Shown one piece after another: positions 10,311-21,268 of a stretch of 64,000 nucleotides of DNA. This DNA comes from Prorocentrum cordatum (Eukaryota; Sar; Dinophyceae; Prorocentrales; Prorocentraceae). A program made the translations under genes and the position numbers. The stretch lies in NCBI GenBank assembly GCA_963575745.1, contig CAUYUJ010002102.1:304239-368238 (forward strand). Direction: 5' to 3'. How positions within the stretch are numbered: position 1 is the stretch's first letter; each line of letters opens with the position of its first letter. Below the pieces are notes generated by a model that saw nothing but the letters and a program-made list of their open reading frames with translations, was not told where the DNA came from and made no database searches.

Positions 10311-10480
10311 CCCTCGAGGGCGCGAAGTTATTCGCGCTTCGCGCTTCGCGGTTCGGCTCCGATTCCTCCTCGTCCTCCTCTTCTCCCCTGGGAGGCGGCG
10401 CGAGAGCGCGAAGTTATTCGCACTTCGCGCTTCGCGCAGCGCGAAGCGCGAAGTTGGGAGCCCTTATATCCGTGCCCGAG
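10311..10480. repeat. GCGCGAAG palindromic cluster
   Basis: The phrase gcgcgaagttattcgc occurs at about 10318 and 10400, followed by dense ttcgcgcttcgcg and gcgaagcgcgaag words. It can form several competing hairpins. No coding role. Confidence 0.6.
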
Positions 10481-10618
10481 GCTCGCCGTAGCCAGAAAAA
10501 GCCCTTTCGCCCCTCACGTCGGCGCCGGGCATGGCGGCACGCGGACTGTGCCCGCGGCCTCGCAGGTCGGACTCCTCGGCGCCGCGACCGCACGAACACG
10601 GGGCGTGCTTCGAGCGGA

Positions 10619-10678
10619 TGCCCCTCCTCCTCCTCCTCCTCCTCCTCCTCCTCCTCCTCCTCCTCCTCCTCCTCCTCG
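10619..10678. repeat. (CTC)n triplet array
   Basis: Pure CTC repeated for about 60 bp. Confidence 0.97.
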
Positions 10679-10739
10679 CCCACGGGATTGCGCATCCACC
10701 GGATCGCGCCTGGGTGTCCAGACCGTGAGGCTCGGGGGC

Positions 10740-10905
10740 AACGATCGGGGGGGATAGGCACAGGGGAGATGCATCGGCCCCCAATATCGTCCGTTCCTCG
10801 CCGATAGGGGCCCGATAGCCCCACCTTGCCCAGGAACGTGCGGCGGATTCGCTATCGGGGGCCTATCGCCGCTCTATCGGCGATGTATCGCTGATTCCGG
10901 GTCGA
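10740..10905. mobile_element. Dispersed element H, copy 1
   Basis: Shares gggggggataggc, atcggccccc, tcgccgat-ggggcccg and tgcccaggaacgtgcgg with 28842-28990. Internally rich in TATCGGGGGCC and its reverse, so it folds back. Confidence 0.65.
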
Positions 10906-11271
10906 TGTTTCCCCCACCCCCCCCCTATGCCAGTCCCCAGCCCAGTATCATTGCCCCTCACCCGTATTCTTGCGCAGCGCACCGCGGCAGGGCGTTGCTC
11001 ATGACGCATTCGCATCAACTACAGTCAAACCGATGCTAAGGATGGGTAACCTTCCCAAGGGTACCCTTGCGTTCGTGCCTCTTAGGTCCATCCCTTCACC
11101 ACTTTCGATGGCCCGCCACGCTCGCAGAAGTTTCAGCATGCGTCCAAGGGACTTATGCATCCTTGCCCCGCAGCCTACTGATTGGTTTTGACCGCGCTAC
11201 GCCTTCGTCGCCGTCGCTGTGATCTGGCGATGTTTGCTCGCGTTTGGTAAGAATCGGCCACGCGCGAAGGC
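10906..11271. other. Unassigned
   Basis: Mixed-composition sequence with a C-run at 10910. No repeat partner or domain recognised. Confidence 0.35.
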
Positions 11272-11376
11272 TTCTTAGACGCACCCTTGTTTCTTAGAGG
11301 GCGCGGGCCTTGTCTGTAGATAAAGGGCCGGTGCCTTCTGAGAAGCGGCCTCCTTCTAAGAAGCCCTCCCTCCCTA
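11272..11376. repeat. Small foldback element (copy 2 of 3)
   Basis: The core gggcgcgggccttgtctgtagataaagggccggtgcc parallels 938-985. Flanking ttctaagaagg arms are inverted. Confidence 0.65.
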
Positions 11377-11710
11377 CATCTCACCCTTCTCTGCGCGCCG
11401 CCAACATACGTGGCGGGCTCTGGACGCCCTGAACCCGGAGGGGAAGGGGCCCAGGGACACGAGCAAGTGGGCACGGATCCCAGGCTGCCCCGTACCTCCA
11501 ACATTCCCCGAATCTTCGTCTCCCCCCCCACCTCCAGCACCCTCCACCTTCCCCTCCGCGCGCCGCCGAGAGAAGCCACGGCGGGCCTCCGCCCCCCTCG
11601 CCACGTCGGTGCACCGCGCCCCGGGGGCTGGCCGGGAGCGCGTGCGGAGCGCGCGGGGCGGCCTGTCCGCTGCCGGGGTCGGTCCGGGGCCGTCGGCGGG
11701 GTGGCGCCCC

Positions 11711-11834
11711 CCCCTCCTCCTTCCTTCTCCTCCTCCTCCTCCTCCTCCTCCTCCTCCTCCTCCTCCTCCTCCTCCTCCTCCTCCTCCTCCTCCTCCTCCT
11801 CCTCCTCCTCCTCCTCCTCCTCTCCTCCTCCTCC

Positions 11835-11862
<28 letters not shown>
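11711..11862. repeat. (TCC)n triplet array
   Basis: The longest pyrimidine array before the EF-hand exon 2, about 150 bp of CTC with two single-base slips. Opposite-strand frames read poly-Glu and poly-Gly and are artefacts. It may serve as a long pyrimidine tract upstream of the 12140 acceptor, though it is about 280 bp away. Confidence 0.95.
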
Positions 11863-11865
<3 letters not shown>

Positions 11866-12139
11866 GTCTCTTCGCTCGCGGCGGGCTCGCGTGTCGACCG
11901 GCGGCGGCCCCGCCGCCAGGCCCAGAACGCCACCGACTGCCTGCCAGCCCCGGTGTTGCGACGCAGGCAGCAGCAGCACGATCCAAAGCGTTTTGGGTGC
12001 GGCGAGATATTTTCCTGTTGCGCCTCCACCCTCAGCAGATAGCTCCTGACATAGTCTTCTGACCTGGTAGCTCTGCGAGGATGTCTGGGTCACACGGTTC
12101 TCCTGTGAGACGTCTGGCAGCAAGCGCCCCCGCTTCCAG

Positions 12140-12184
12140 CTGGACGAGAACGGCGACGGCAAGCTCAATTTGCAGGAGCTGAAG
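12140..12184 (+). CDS. EF-hand protein, exon with second Ca-binding loop (partial)
   Basis: Starts directly after CTTCCAG and reads LDENGDGKLNLQELK, a loop with all canonical ligands (D1, N3, D5, G6, L8, E12). In phase 0 it continues the 1070-1162 exon to complete the helix-loop-helix. The exon end is uncertain. It could stop after AAG at 12184, where GCTGCA would be another GC donor, or run on through AATTC to about 12200. No third EF-hand was found downstream in the window. Confidence 0.7.
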
Positions 12185-12410
12185 GCTGCAACCACATGCA
12201 TTTCTGGACTTGCCCAACGCTGCTCGTGCTCGCTCTGACACCCGCTCCTTCCACGCCAGCCTCTTTCACCATCTCGTCCACCTTGGCCAGTTCTCCTCGT
12301 TCTCCTGCATCCGTCCTCGCCTCCACCTCTTCGTAATTATCATCCTTTTCCTCGTCGTCCTTCATGAGCGGATCCCTGCTTTTGCCGATCCACCTGGTCC
12401 CCTCCTCGGG

Positions 12411-12572
12411 GGACGCCACCTGCACACCAACAACGATCCTTGCCAGGCCGATCCTGTATCCAGCATCGGTGTCTGTGCCCTGCTTGCCAAGCGATGAAGG
12501 GGGCGTACACCAATCCTACGCCCAGGATGGGCATGGCGAGTATCAGTGTTGGTGTGTAGGTGGCGACGTCCT
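12411..12572. mobile_element. Inverted-repeat element, CACACCAACA termini
   Basis: The left arm cgccacctgcacaccaacaa faces gttggtgtgtaggtggcg at the right. Inner words gatccttgcc and gggcatggcgagtatc also pair. Related palindromes with ACACCAACACCGATCC occur at 29260-29335, and a distinct element with GACACCAACACC ends at 22795. Confidence 0.7.
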
Positions 12573-13440
12573 GCTTCCTTCTCCTGCCCTCCTCTCACCT
12601 CTTACTCTCGTCCTGTCGACGCGTATCGATTTTAACTTTCGCGCACGTCGCTGCATGATGTCCGACGCCGAGCCAAACCTCTGGGCCGGCTTTGGAGGTC
12701 GTCGCGGCGATCGCGGTGGACACATCGGAGCAAGGTTTTTTGTCAAGGAGTGGCATGCCCCTTCCCAGCCCCCCCTGCGATTTAGACGCGGCTACCAAAT
12801 AGCAACCTAGCAATATAGCGACAGAGAGTTTTATTTTTATGTGCAATATGGGGAGCCGATTTTTTTGGACAGGGGTCGTCCATCACGCAACCAGCATGGT
12901 AGAAACGCTTGGGTCCGAACACGTAGGGCGCTCTAGACAGGGCTCAGATGCTGTCTGAGGATAGGAAGTTGGTCTTTCTTCCCCGGCGGAAGGAAGGCGG
13001 AAGCAACAGTTGTCCATCCCAGAGATGCTAGTTTGCCGGAATTGACGGCTTCAGCAACTGGCCGTGGTGTCACTAGCACGAACGTCGGGGGTCGCTTCCA
13101 TGGAAGCAACAAGTTAGGTGGTAAGGTTTGGACATCCTGGGCAACTCAATCATGTTGACGATTGGACCGTCAACAAAACAAAGGATGTTCTCGATTCCCC
13201 CCCTCCCAGAAGCCTGAACAACAACTCGTCTGACTCTCTTGGGGTGTTGTGGGGGGCCTTGCTGTGGGGACCTCTTAGAGCACTTGTGGGCGCCTCCTTG
13301 GCGGTCTAGGGCTCTCTTGGATGTATGTTGGAAACCATATTGAACCAAGTTGGGCCATGCTGCTCGAGCTTAGAGGCTATCCCGGGATATTCTGGACCAT
13401 GCCATCTGACTGTGTACGGATAGAGGAGCTCCATGCATCA
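12573..13440. other. Unassigned
   Basis: Includes an AT-rich patch at 12800-12860. About 12990-13110 has a protein-like frame (EATVVHPRDASLPELTASAT) without domain or splice support. A short GGGGCCTCTTGG-type patch lies at 13220-13320. Confidence 0.35.
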
Positions 13441-13482
13441 TATACATATATATATATATATATGTAATATGTATATATCATT
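13441..13482. repeat. (TA)n microsatellite
   Basis: Alternating tatatata with atacatat borders; the only dinucleotide AT tract in the window. Confidence 0.9.
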
Positions 13483-13754
13483 GGATCGCGATCTCAACGG
13501 GGAGGGCTCATAACTAGAGGTGGGAGTTATGGGTTCCTCGTGTCTCCCTCTGTGACCGCCTCTGTCTCCTTCTCCTCCTCATCACCATCAGTTGCTATAG
13601 GTCGCCTAGGGGACACTGGGCTCAAACCAATGACGCGGTGCGGAGCCAGCGTCCTGGCATGGGCTACACTATTGTAGGGGGAATGGAGGAGCCAAGTCAG
13701 CGCTGTACACCTGGGACGTTCAGAAGGTAGAAGCTCGAGACTCTGCTTCTTGAT

Positions 13755-15300
13755 TGGCAGATCCCTGAATAACGACCCCATGTACGACCACACGCTGATG
13801 GCGATCGAGGCGTCGGCAAATGCGTTGAAGCACGCACGCGATGGAGCAGACATGAGGGCGCTGGGCAGCGGATTCAGCAGCGCAGCACAAGGGTTTGCAA
13901 CGAGGTGGACCTGAATCCTTGGCTGGCATGGGGCTGGCTTCCGCGATGGTCATGGCATGCTACAGGCTGAGGTGGCAGCACATCCTACCAGACAGGGTGT
14001 ACAACGACATGGACCACAAGGTAGACCAAGTTGTTGGGGCAGTCTAATGTTTCTAAACTGGCGGGGTCAAGTATTGAAAGGCGCCTGTGAAGGGATGCTA
14101 GCAGACGGCAGGACCTCGAACACCTTTGGAACGGAAGGGTCCTGGGCTGCATCTAGAAGGTCCTACGCCAGACTATGGCATTAAAGCAGGCGGCGAGCTG
14201 CAGGGCGGAGGAGGACGCCCTTCGGTCGAAAGCGCTCGCGCCCGAGCACCGCAGGCAATTACCACCTGCTGCCACGGAGACCAGACAGAGGCGAGGGGCC
14301 CAACGCAATATTGGGGCAGCCTCTCAAGGTGGACCTCTTCACGGACTGCAGCGTGGAAGAGCCATCTCCGTGCTCAGCCAGGGCAGTTTGAGCAGTTGCT
14401 TCAACTGCGAACGACGATGAGCGCGTGGCGCAGCCAGGTCCAATACCATGGCCCCGCCCACAGGAGTCGGGCGCGGCCGAGCTCCAGGGATGCATGGAAG
14501 CGCCGCAATCGTTGGCCGACGGCTACGAGGCTGGCCAGGTGTGGTGTACGCTGTGGAGGAGACCGTATGGCGAGTTGTGGGTGAGGTTTTGGCAGGTGGT
14601 CGGGGATCTCAGGCAGGAGAGCATCCAGATCAAGGTCAAATCGCACGCCACGATCACGGACGTGCTGGCGGAGAGGATTCAAGCTTGATTGGACGGGGGC
14701 AACCACGCTGCTGATAAGAGGGCTCGCGACGGAACAAGGAATGGTGCATCCTCATGGTGAGTTTCTTCGTCATCGCAGCGATCAGCAGGGCAAGCAGGTG
14801 GCCAAGACGTCCAGGTGGATCGGCACGGCCATGCAGGTCGGCAGCGCGGAGCTCACGGCAGAGGACGGACACGGAGGAGAAGGTCTCGCGGTGGTGCGCT
14901 GTTCCCATGGCCGTCGCAAGCTTAGATGGAGAGTGCTGCGCCAGTTCGAGTCGTGTGGGTCAAGGACGCGCGACCAGCATGGCACGTGGGTTCAGATTGC
15001 CGAGCTGACGCAGTGGTCATGCAGCAGCTGTGCAGGATGGGACCGTCCAGTTTCGGTCGCAATTCGGCTGGGGTAGCAAGGACCTTCGGCTTTGCCGCGT
15101 TGCAAGCGATTTTGCTAGAGCTTGGGCTTGCGTGTCGCGAGCTCTGCAAGGGTTTGCATCAATGCCGCTCGGCAGTGTTGGATTTCAGGGCCGCTCGCAA
15201 TGTAGTTCGCCCGCTGCCTTAGTCGCTGACGAGGGGCCCGCCCTTCAGGGACCTCTGTGGAATGAAGCGTGCCTCCATATTTCGGAGTGGAACTGGGGTT
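13755..15300 (+). pseudogene. Decayed LINE fragment with RNase H domain
   Basis: The clearest piece is 14317-14735. LFTDCSVEEP corresponds to the first RNase H acidic motif (normally TDGS). Then comes WVRFWQVVGDLRQESIQIKVKSH and, after an in-frame TGA, LDGGNHAADKRARDG, the last motif with its N-H-A-A-D. The TGA sits where Trp is expected (AWLDGGNH), a G-to-A loss. Upstream (13760-13915) a frame reads NDPMYDHTLMAIEASANALK and onward without an identified domain. Downstream (14740-15300) several short frames look like the element's C-terminal region. Multiple frame changes mean it is dead. Orientation and domain type resemble the LINE remnants at 25.5 and 48 kb, not the methyltransferase LINE. 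Confidence 0.65.
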
Positions 15301-15765
15301 GGTAGGTTCCGCTGAGTTGGCACCCAGGATCAGCCGCCTAGCAGCGGGGGGACAATGGTCCACTCGGGGTTTTGCCCGTATGGCTGCCTTCCGTCTTCCT
15401 CATCAGCATCTCCCAATCTTCTGCGCGCCTCTGACACCTACCGCCTGTACTTCCCTGCCGCCCTCATCGCTTGTCCTTGTTCCTGGCTCTTCATTCCCGC
15501 CGGTCCTCATTCCCGCCTTTTCATTCCGCCTCCTCCTTTTCTTCTTCGTTGTCATCATTCGTCCGCCCCTCCTCCTTCCCCCCTCCTGCTCCTCCTCCAC
15601 GTCCTCCACTTCCTTCAGGGCACAACCCCTCATACACAGCAGTGCTGCGACAGGTGTGGCGCTCGGGGCGGCCTTCCGGGGCCTTCCTGGAAGGGCACGG
15701 GCGACAGTATCCGGGCTGGACGGACAACTGTGTGTTGTGATAGGCGTCGCGCTCCCGGCCACGAA
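15301..15765. other. Unassigned, pyrimidine-rich
   Basis: Contains a CCTCCT-rich tract at 15520-15610. No gene-like frame beyond low complexity. Confidence 0.4.
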
Positions 15766-16004
15766 GCGGCCACGGGCGTCGACGCGGCGAAGCTTCGGTG
15801 GACCCCCCCCAAAACGGGCGGGAACGAGGCGGCCGCGGGTGGCGACGCGGCGAAGCTTCGGCGGGCCCCCAAGTGGACGGCAGCGGGGCGGCCACGAGGC
15901 GGCCACGGGCGGCGACGCGGCGAAGCACTGGCAGACCCCCCAAGTGGGCGGCAACGAGGCGGCCACGGCTGGCGGCGTGGCGAAACTTCGGCGGATCCAC
16001 GGAG
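15766..16004. repeat. 60-bp minisatellite, four units
   Basis: Units start gcggccacggg at 15766, 15829, 15899 and 15959 (spacing 63, 70, 60). Each runs through cggcgaagcttcggcggaccccc to aagtgggcggcaacgag. The third unit has an extra gcggccacgag. Frames read GGNEAATGGDAAKLRR repeats, but divergence is not codon-patterned, so coding is not claimed. Confidence 0.9.
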
Positions 16005-17235
16005 CCTCGTCGAAAGGAGGGCGGCGCGGTGCGGGTGGGGGCTTGTTGCGTTGAGAGGTGTCGAGTGAGTCCCGTGGGCACGGCTTCGGAGCCGGAAAGG
16101 CAAGACGCAATATGGTCAAGCCGCTGAAACGACGACCGCTTTGGGCGGAGGAGGGGCGTGGGTTTCCGTGTAGATCTAGGTCGCGGAACCTACTCGTGGC
16201 CGAAGCTCGCTGTGGCCAGACAAGCCCCTTCGTTCCTTAGCCAGCGTTCCTTTTGGCAGCACGATGGCTGCATAGGTTGTGGCCCTGGAGTGGGCGAGCG
16301 CAAGGGTAGCCCTGGAGTAATAAAGGGAGGGGTCACCCTTGTCCTCTCTCAGAGGCGGGGGAACAACTCTCCGGGCGGCGAAAGATTTGCAATCCTTCCC
16401 CGTTAGCACTGACCCCCAGCCGGCGCCCGTGGACTCCCACAGGCGCAGTCAAAATTCATCCCCCTCCCGCACTAGCAACGCATGCAGTGGACGCGCGAGA
16501 ACGGGAGGGGAAGGGAGGGGCGGCCGGGCATCCGGGATCGTAACTGGAAGTAGGAAAACGCATGTAGAGAACAACACGCAGAGCTGTAACATCGGAGACT
16601 GAAAACTGGAACCGGGGCAGGGAACATCAAGCCTAATCTGCGGAGCCTGATGGCCCAGGGGGCTTCTCGGATTGGCCCAGCAGAAGGTTGTCGGACAAAT
16701 GTTATTGGTTTCGCATGTGTGACTGGGGTTGGTTGCGCGGTGCTGCTGGAGGCACCGTGAAAAAGGGGCGCGAGGAGGATTCGATTGGCTTCGATTGCAG
16801 CTCACGGGTACTTTTTCTTCAACAGGGGCCCCACCCATGATGTGGACACTTCCCGCGCCGGGAAGGCTGGCAGAATTTGCTGCGTTAGCCTGCTGTGGTC
16901 AGCTGCTCGCAGCATCATGTGTCGCAATTCGGGTCCGCGGTTGGTTCGTTCTTTTCGACGTTATATGTTTTACGTTGAGGCGCGTCCCTTCGTACACGCA
17001 AGCATTGGATCAGTTCCCCTTTGATCCTTGTTGAAAGCAGCAGCACCTGTTGGGGACGACAGCATTCTTGAGCCTTCTGGATCCCCGCTGGGGCTTTCTT
17101 GGGGTACTGTTCACGCTTCGCGTATCCCGACCAGCCCATCCAGAAACGATGCTCATGAGAGCTGACGGGGGGAGAGAGGAAGAGACACGCATAGTCAGCC
17201 CATTCAGAAGCCCCGGGACGTCTGAGTGGGCTTGC
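16005..17235. other. Unassigned
   Basis: No recognised domain. The segment tggccgaagctcgctgtggccag near 16198 resembles gcccgaggctcgccgtagccag near 10478, a weak dispersed repeat. The open frames at 16449-16838 (minus) and 16729-17034 (plus) lack protein-family character. Confidence 0.35.
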
Positions 17236-17475
17236 CATCTTGAGCCGTCTTGGAGCGGTCTTGGGGCCTCTTGGATCATCTTGGGAGCCATCTTGAGCCA
17301 GCTTGGGCTATCTTGAGCCATCTTGGAGGTTATCTTGGGCTCTCTGAGGCCGCTCGGGGGCCTCTTGAGGGCCTCTCGGGGCCCCTTGGAGCCATCTTGG
17401 GGCCTCTTGGGGTTCTCGGGGGATCCTCTTGGGGGCCTCGTGGGAGCCTTGGAGGGCCTCTTGGGGCCATCTTGG
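17236..17475. repeat. GGGGCCTCTTGG-type array
   Basis: Words gccatcttgg, gggcctcttgg and gagccatcttg alternate for about 240 bp. Confidence 0.75.
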
Positions 17476-18109
17476 AGGCGGTCGGTCAAAAGAGGGGGGG
17501 TACTCGATGCGCGTCCCCCCCCATCGGAGCCACGATCCTCGCGAGGGGTGTCAGAAATTGGCCCTCCCAATGGCCGGAAAAGGAGCCTCCGACACCTCGC
17601 GACACCTCCCAACACAAACCTCCGGGAGGGGAGGGGGGGTCCCCTCCCCGAATGGAAGAGGGGTTGTGGAAGAAAAAACATATTACCCTTAGACCACTTG
17701 TCGTCCAAAGGGCTGGTGGGATTCGTCGGCGCCTTTTAGGCCTTACTGGTGCCGTGGTGGAGAGAATCGACTTGATAAGAGGTGCCCCAGAGTTGCGCAC
17801 CTATGCGAAGACAGGTATGCTGTGGACTTCTTCGTGTGCTCTTAGGGGTACTGTTGAGCACTCCTCAGCCCACCTGCGGCTTCCCTTGAGTCATATCGGG
17901 GCGAACGAGGCCGAACGCCTTGTTTGTTGATGGTTTTGTGTTGACGCGGTTTGCGAGCGTATCTCATGTGTTCCTCCTCGTGTAGTGTTCGTTGTGCAGC
18001 AGTGTTCCTTTTACAAAATGTGTGGAATTCTCTCGGGGTCTCCTTTAGCTCTCCCAAGGCGCTTCTACGAGCGAGCCTCCAGGGGCCCTCTGGCGCCACT
18101 CCAGCGAAA
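17476..18109. other. Unassigned
   Basis: Mixed sequence. The phrase ggaagaaaaaacatattacc recurs in spirit near 12840, but no element is defined. No gene. Confidence 0.35.
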
Positions 18110-18735
18110 CATTATAGGCACTCTTGGGGCGCTGATGGGGCTCTGGGGCTGTCCTGGGGACCTTTGGGGTCCCTCTTGGGGCCCTTCCTCTCATCGCGAA
18201 GGCCTCCGAGGCCCATCGACGGGAGTAGTGTTCCTGAGGTCAGTTTGCGTATCTTAGCTGTGCAGATTTCGTCCATCTCGCTCAGGCCCAAAGGGCATTG
18301 CCATTTTAGGGGAGTCCCTTGGACTTCTTCGAAGCCTCCTTGGGCCCTCTCGGACCCCCCTAGGGTTTCCTTGAGTCCACTCCAGACCTCTTTGAGGCCT
18401 TCTTGCGGCCGTGCTGGAGGCAAGCGTCTAGAGCCTAAGAAAGGGAGGGCTATTCAGCAGCACTCTATTGGAAGCCTGTGGCGCCATTTTGGGGCAGCCA
18501 TCGGCTTCTACTTTGGGCCTTTCTGGGCCATCTCGGGGCAGTCTGCAGGCCTGTGGAGCGTATCGGAAGCATGCAAGGCGAGGCTCATTGGCTCCCTCTC
18601 GGGGATATACTTGTGAGGCTCGCTGGCCACCTCGCAGCTGTCTAGAGGTCTTCTTGGGGCCTCTTGGAGCCATGATGCATGCTGGAGTCTATCTGAGACC
18701 ACCCTGGCCACTTTGCGACACCTTAGGGGCAGCAT
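18110..18735. repeat. Degenerate GGGCCTCTTGG-type array
   Basis: Looser version of the 8.3-kb array with units such as gggcccttcct, gaggccttctt and ggccatctcgg. It keeps one frame open for over 200 codons, which I regard as artefactual. Confidence 0.6.
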
Positions 18736-19768
18736 TGGACTATCTGAGGCCTTCTTGAACACCAAGAAGGTCGCGAACCCATTTTCCATACGTTTAGGAA
18801 GATGTAGATGGAGGGGCGAACCCTTCCCCGAAAGAGAACAAGGGTCTGTGCTGGAAGAGCTGGTGGACTTGATCACCTGCGCCCAGAGGGCTGGTGGGAG
18901 TGCAGATCGTGGCGAAACCAATTGCCGCAGATTCGACGAGTCGAGACACGAGTCGAGCTACATCCTACGCGGCGCGCGAGCTCCATATCTTGGTTGTCTC
19001 GCCCCCCTACTCTTCCTCCTTCCTCTCCTCTCCTTCGCCTTTTCCCCTGGATCCTTCTGCCGCTGCTTCTCTCCTCCTTCCCCCTTCTCCTTCCCGTTAC
19101 TTCTCTTCTTCTCTCCTCGTCCTCTTCCTCCGCGCTCCCCCCCCTTCCCCCTGCGCCGGCCCAAGTCTGGCAGCCCCCGCCCCCGTGCGCGGCCTGCAGA
19201 CTGACCCGCTCGCACCGCTCGCCGCTGCGACCCCCCTCCGCGCACTCGGCCTACAGCCGTGGGCTGCTGGAGGTGGTCCTGGCCCGCAGCGTCTCAGGAC
19301 CCCCTCGAGCCATGCAAAGATCACGGCATACGATTTTTCACTATTTCGGTTTATGGGGGCCCTTACCGGGCGTCGGGACCGTCAACACCGACTCAGGATG
19401 AAAAGCCGGTCCCGGCGAATGGGCCGAGATTTTCGGTGTCGACGTTATGAATAAAATCATGACGTCGGAGGTCTGGATCCCTAGCTCACCCAGCGCCACT
19501 CTGGGACCCCCCTGGGCTTCGCGAGGAGGCGCCCTGGAGACCCCAACACTTGGTTACAGGATGCAGCTCCTGTGGGGGTCAACTTCAGCATCGGTGCTGG
19601 CATATCCATTGTCGGCATCCAGCCCAATCTGGCACATGTCTGTCAAACTCTGCTGACCCCCGCCAGATCAGGCGCGGTCTGGCCGAACTCCGAGCTAGAT
19701 AGCCCCTTTAACTGGGCTCAGCAGCCGTTGCGCCCTCGTTCTCACGAAGACCTCCAGGAGTTCCCCCA
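18736..19768. other. Unassigned, with one weak exon-like segment
   Basis: About 19250-19305 reads AYSRGLLEVVLARSVS with codon-like third positions and could be a short exon. There is no partner. About 19560-19650 reads APVGVNFSIGAGISIVGIQ, which is hydrophobic and protein-like, but no family is recognised. Confidence 0.3.
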
Positions 19769-19773
19769 GCCAT

Positions 19774-19986
19774 TTTGGACGCCCGAAACGGGTACGGAAA
19801 GAACGGGTACGATGCCCAACAACACATGTTGTCCCAAACCAACAGCGGCCGCTGTTGGGCAGGCGGCCTTCTGTCTCGAATGGACGCAGGCCGCGGCGGT
19901 GCGGACAGCGAGTCCTGTTCAAAATGAACAGGAACTGCTGTTGGGCATCGTACCCATTCTTTCCGTACCCATTTCGGGCGTCCAAA
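19774..19986. mobile_element. 213-bp MITE with 5-bp target duplication
   Basis: Near-perfect inverted termini of about 46 bp. The left begins tttggacgcccgaaacgggt and continues through acggaaagaacgggtacgatg; the right is its reverse complement with four changes. It is flanked by GCCAT at 19769-19773 and 19987-19991, a perfect 5-bp target-site duplication. No coding capacity. It sits directly upstream of the membrane-protein exon. Confidence 0.92.
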
Positions 19987-20059
19987 GCCATGGGCCAGGG
20001 GCACCCTTGGCATCGCTCGGCGCAGGGGACCGCGCCGTGCCACCCCCCCTTCGGAGCCA

Positions 20060-20215
20060 TGGCGGCCCTCGGGCTCACGATGCCGAGCCTGTCCACGGGC
20101 GCGGCCCTTGGGGCGGGGGGCTCCGCGCTGCTCGGGGGCAAGTGGCTCTTCAGCTACAATCGCGGCAACTACAAGTTCGACCAGAAGCTCCACTTCGGGC
20201 GGTTCACCACCGGAG
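20060..20215 (+). CDS. Dinoflagellate multipass membrane protein, N-terminal exon (partial)
   Basis: Reads MAALGLTMPSLSTGAALGAG and on through KWLFSYNRGNYKFDQKLHFG to RFTTG, from an ATG at 20060. The NRGNYKFDQ and FGRFTTG phrases are, from memory, typical of a large family of dinoflagellate membrane proteins that have no assigned function. Downstream the frame runs into a proline-rich, C-run region that is not protein-like, so a donor is placed near 20215. The exact splice site is not fixed. The next piece is at about 20630. Confidence 0.6.
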
Positions 20216-20631
20216 CTCGGGGGGAGGAGAAGCTCCGGACACCCGGGAAGGCCTCGGGCTCTGCGCACCGGCAGCCCCCCCCCCCCCCCCCGAGGGTGGT
20301 CCCAGCCAGCCTATAGCAGCCTCCCCAGGTGGTCGGGTGCGGCCCCAGCGCCCCGGCGCTGCCTGAGACCGCCCCGGGCTGCTCGTGGGGCCTGCTGAGG
20401 TCAGCCTGGACTCCTGGAGGGGCTGTGCGTGCGCAGCCCGAAGCCTTCCCACCGACACCGCTACCCCTCCGACTCCAGCTCTCCCGCTTTCGCCACGGGT
20501 CGGACGCCCCGCGGTGGACCTCGAGCTCTAGCCGACGTGGCTGGACCCGCCCTGGAATCTGTTGACCAGAACGCACCGGGGAGAGGCCCCCGGGGCACGG
20601 GGCATCCCATTCCCTGCAGGAGCGTCCCTGG

Positions 20632-21268
20632 CCTGCGCACAGACAGGCATGTACCGGCAGGATATCGGCGACATGGCAGAGCTTACGTGCGCACGCATGG
20701 ACGTCTACCATTGCATCGCCGGCATGATCGCCACGATCTTGACCGCCGTCTACTGTCCCGGAAGGGTGGGCCTCCACACGCCGGCTCCGCCAGGATGGCT
20801 CATGGGCCTCTTCATGGTCAACATCGCCGGCTGCTACGTCTACCTCGGCCTCACGATGTGGCTTGCGATGCACGCCTCGCTCCGGGCGGAGACCTCTGCC
20901 ACTCACATGTTGACAAGGTTTGTCCGTCTCCCTATCCCGGCCAATTGGATGCTCGACCGTGCACGTAAGCTGCTGGCTTCGTACGAGGAGCAGAACCTTC
21001 GCGAGGTGTTCCGGATTCCCTTCTTCCGCCACAGGCGCGGCAATAGCGGCAACGACGATGACGTCGGAGATGAGGGCGCGATCAAGCGCACCCGAGGTGG
21101 TGCCGCACATCTTGGCGACGACGTTCCTGCTTGGTACAAGAAAGAGAAGGCAGTGGACCGCAACTTTGCGCAGGAGACGATGCCGTTGCAGGCTCCCTTC
21201 GGATTCTACGGTACATGCACTGATCGTTTGGGCGCGACCCCAATCAGGGTAATGGACTATTTCTCTTG
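20632..21268 (+). CDS. Dinoflagellate multipass membrane protein, central exon(s) (partial)
   Basis: From ACAQTGMYRQDIGDMAELTC the frame runs through MDVYHCIAGMIATILTAVYC (first membrane segment) and GWLMGLFMVNIAGCYVYLGL plus TMWLAMHASL (second segment). It then gives ATHMLTRFVRLPIPANWMLD, a helix, and RVFRIPFFRHR-like sequence ending near DVPAWYKKEK. This order matches the remembered family layout (TGMYREDI, WLAMHAS, LLTRxVRLPIP). The acceptor is a CAG in ctgcgcacag. The last part to the TGA at 21268 probably reads into an intron because family members continue with further membrane segments. Likely location is a cell membrane; function unknown. Confidence 0.75.

Larger units (their letters stand above)
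1163..12139 (+). other. Candidate 11-kb GC-AG intron of the EF-hand gene
   Basis: The left edge reads AAG|GCGTGC and the right edge CTTCCAG|CTGGAC. Splicing is phase 0 and restores a continuous EF-hand pair. A 150-bp pyrimidine (TCC) array lies about 280 bp before the acceptor. The interval holds an RTE-type LINE remnant, at least six families of inverted-repeat elements and triplet arrays, but no other exon I can defend. The alternative is that the two exons come from two broken copies; a transcript would decide. Confidence 0.5.

Noticed and set aside
11175-12029. Long minus-strand frame with a poly-Glu run
   Set aside because: Produced by the TCC array; no domain on either side and the frame crosses a foldback element.
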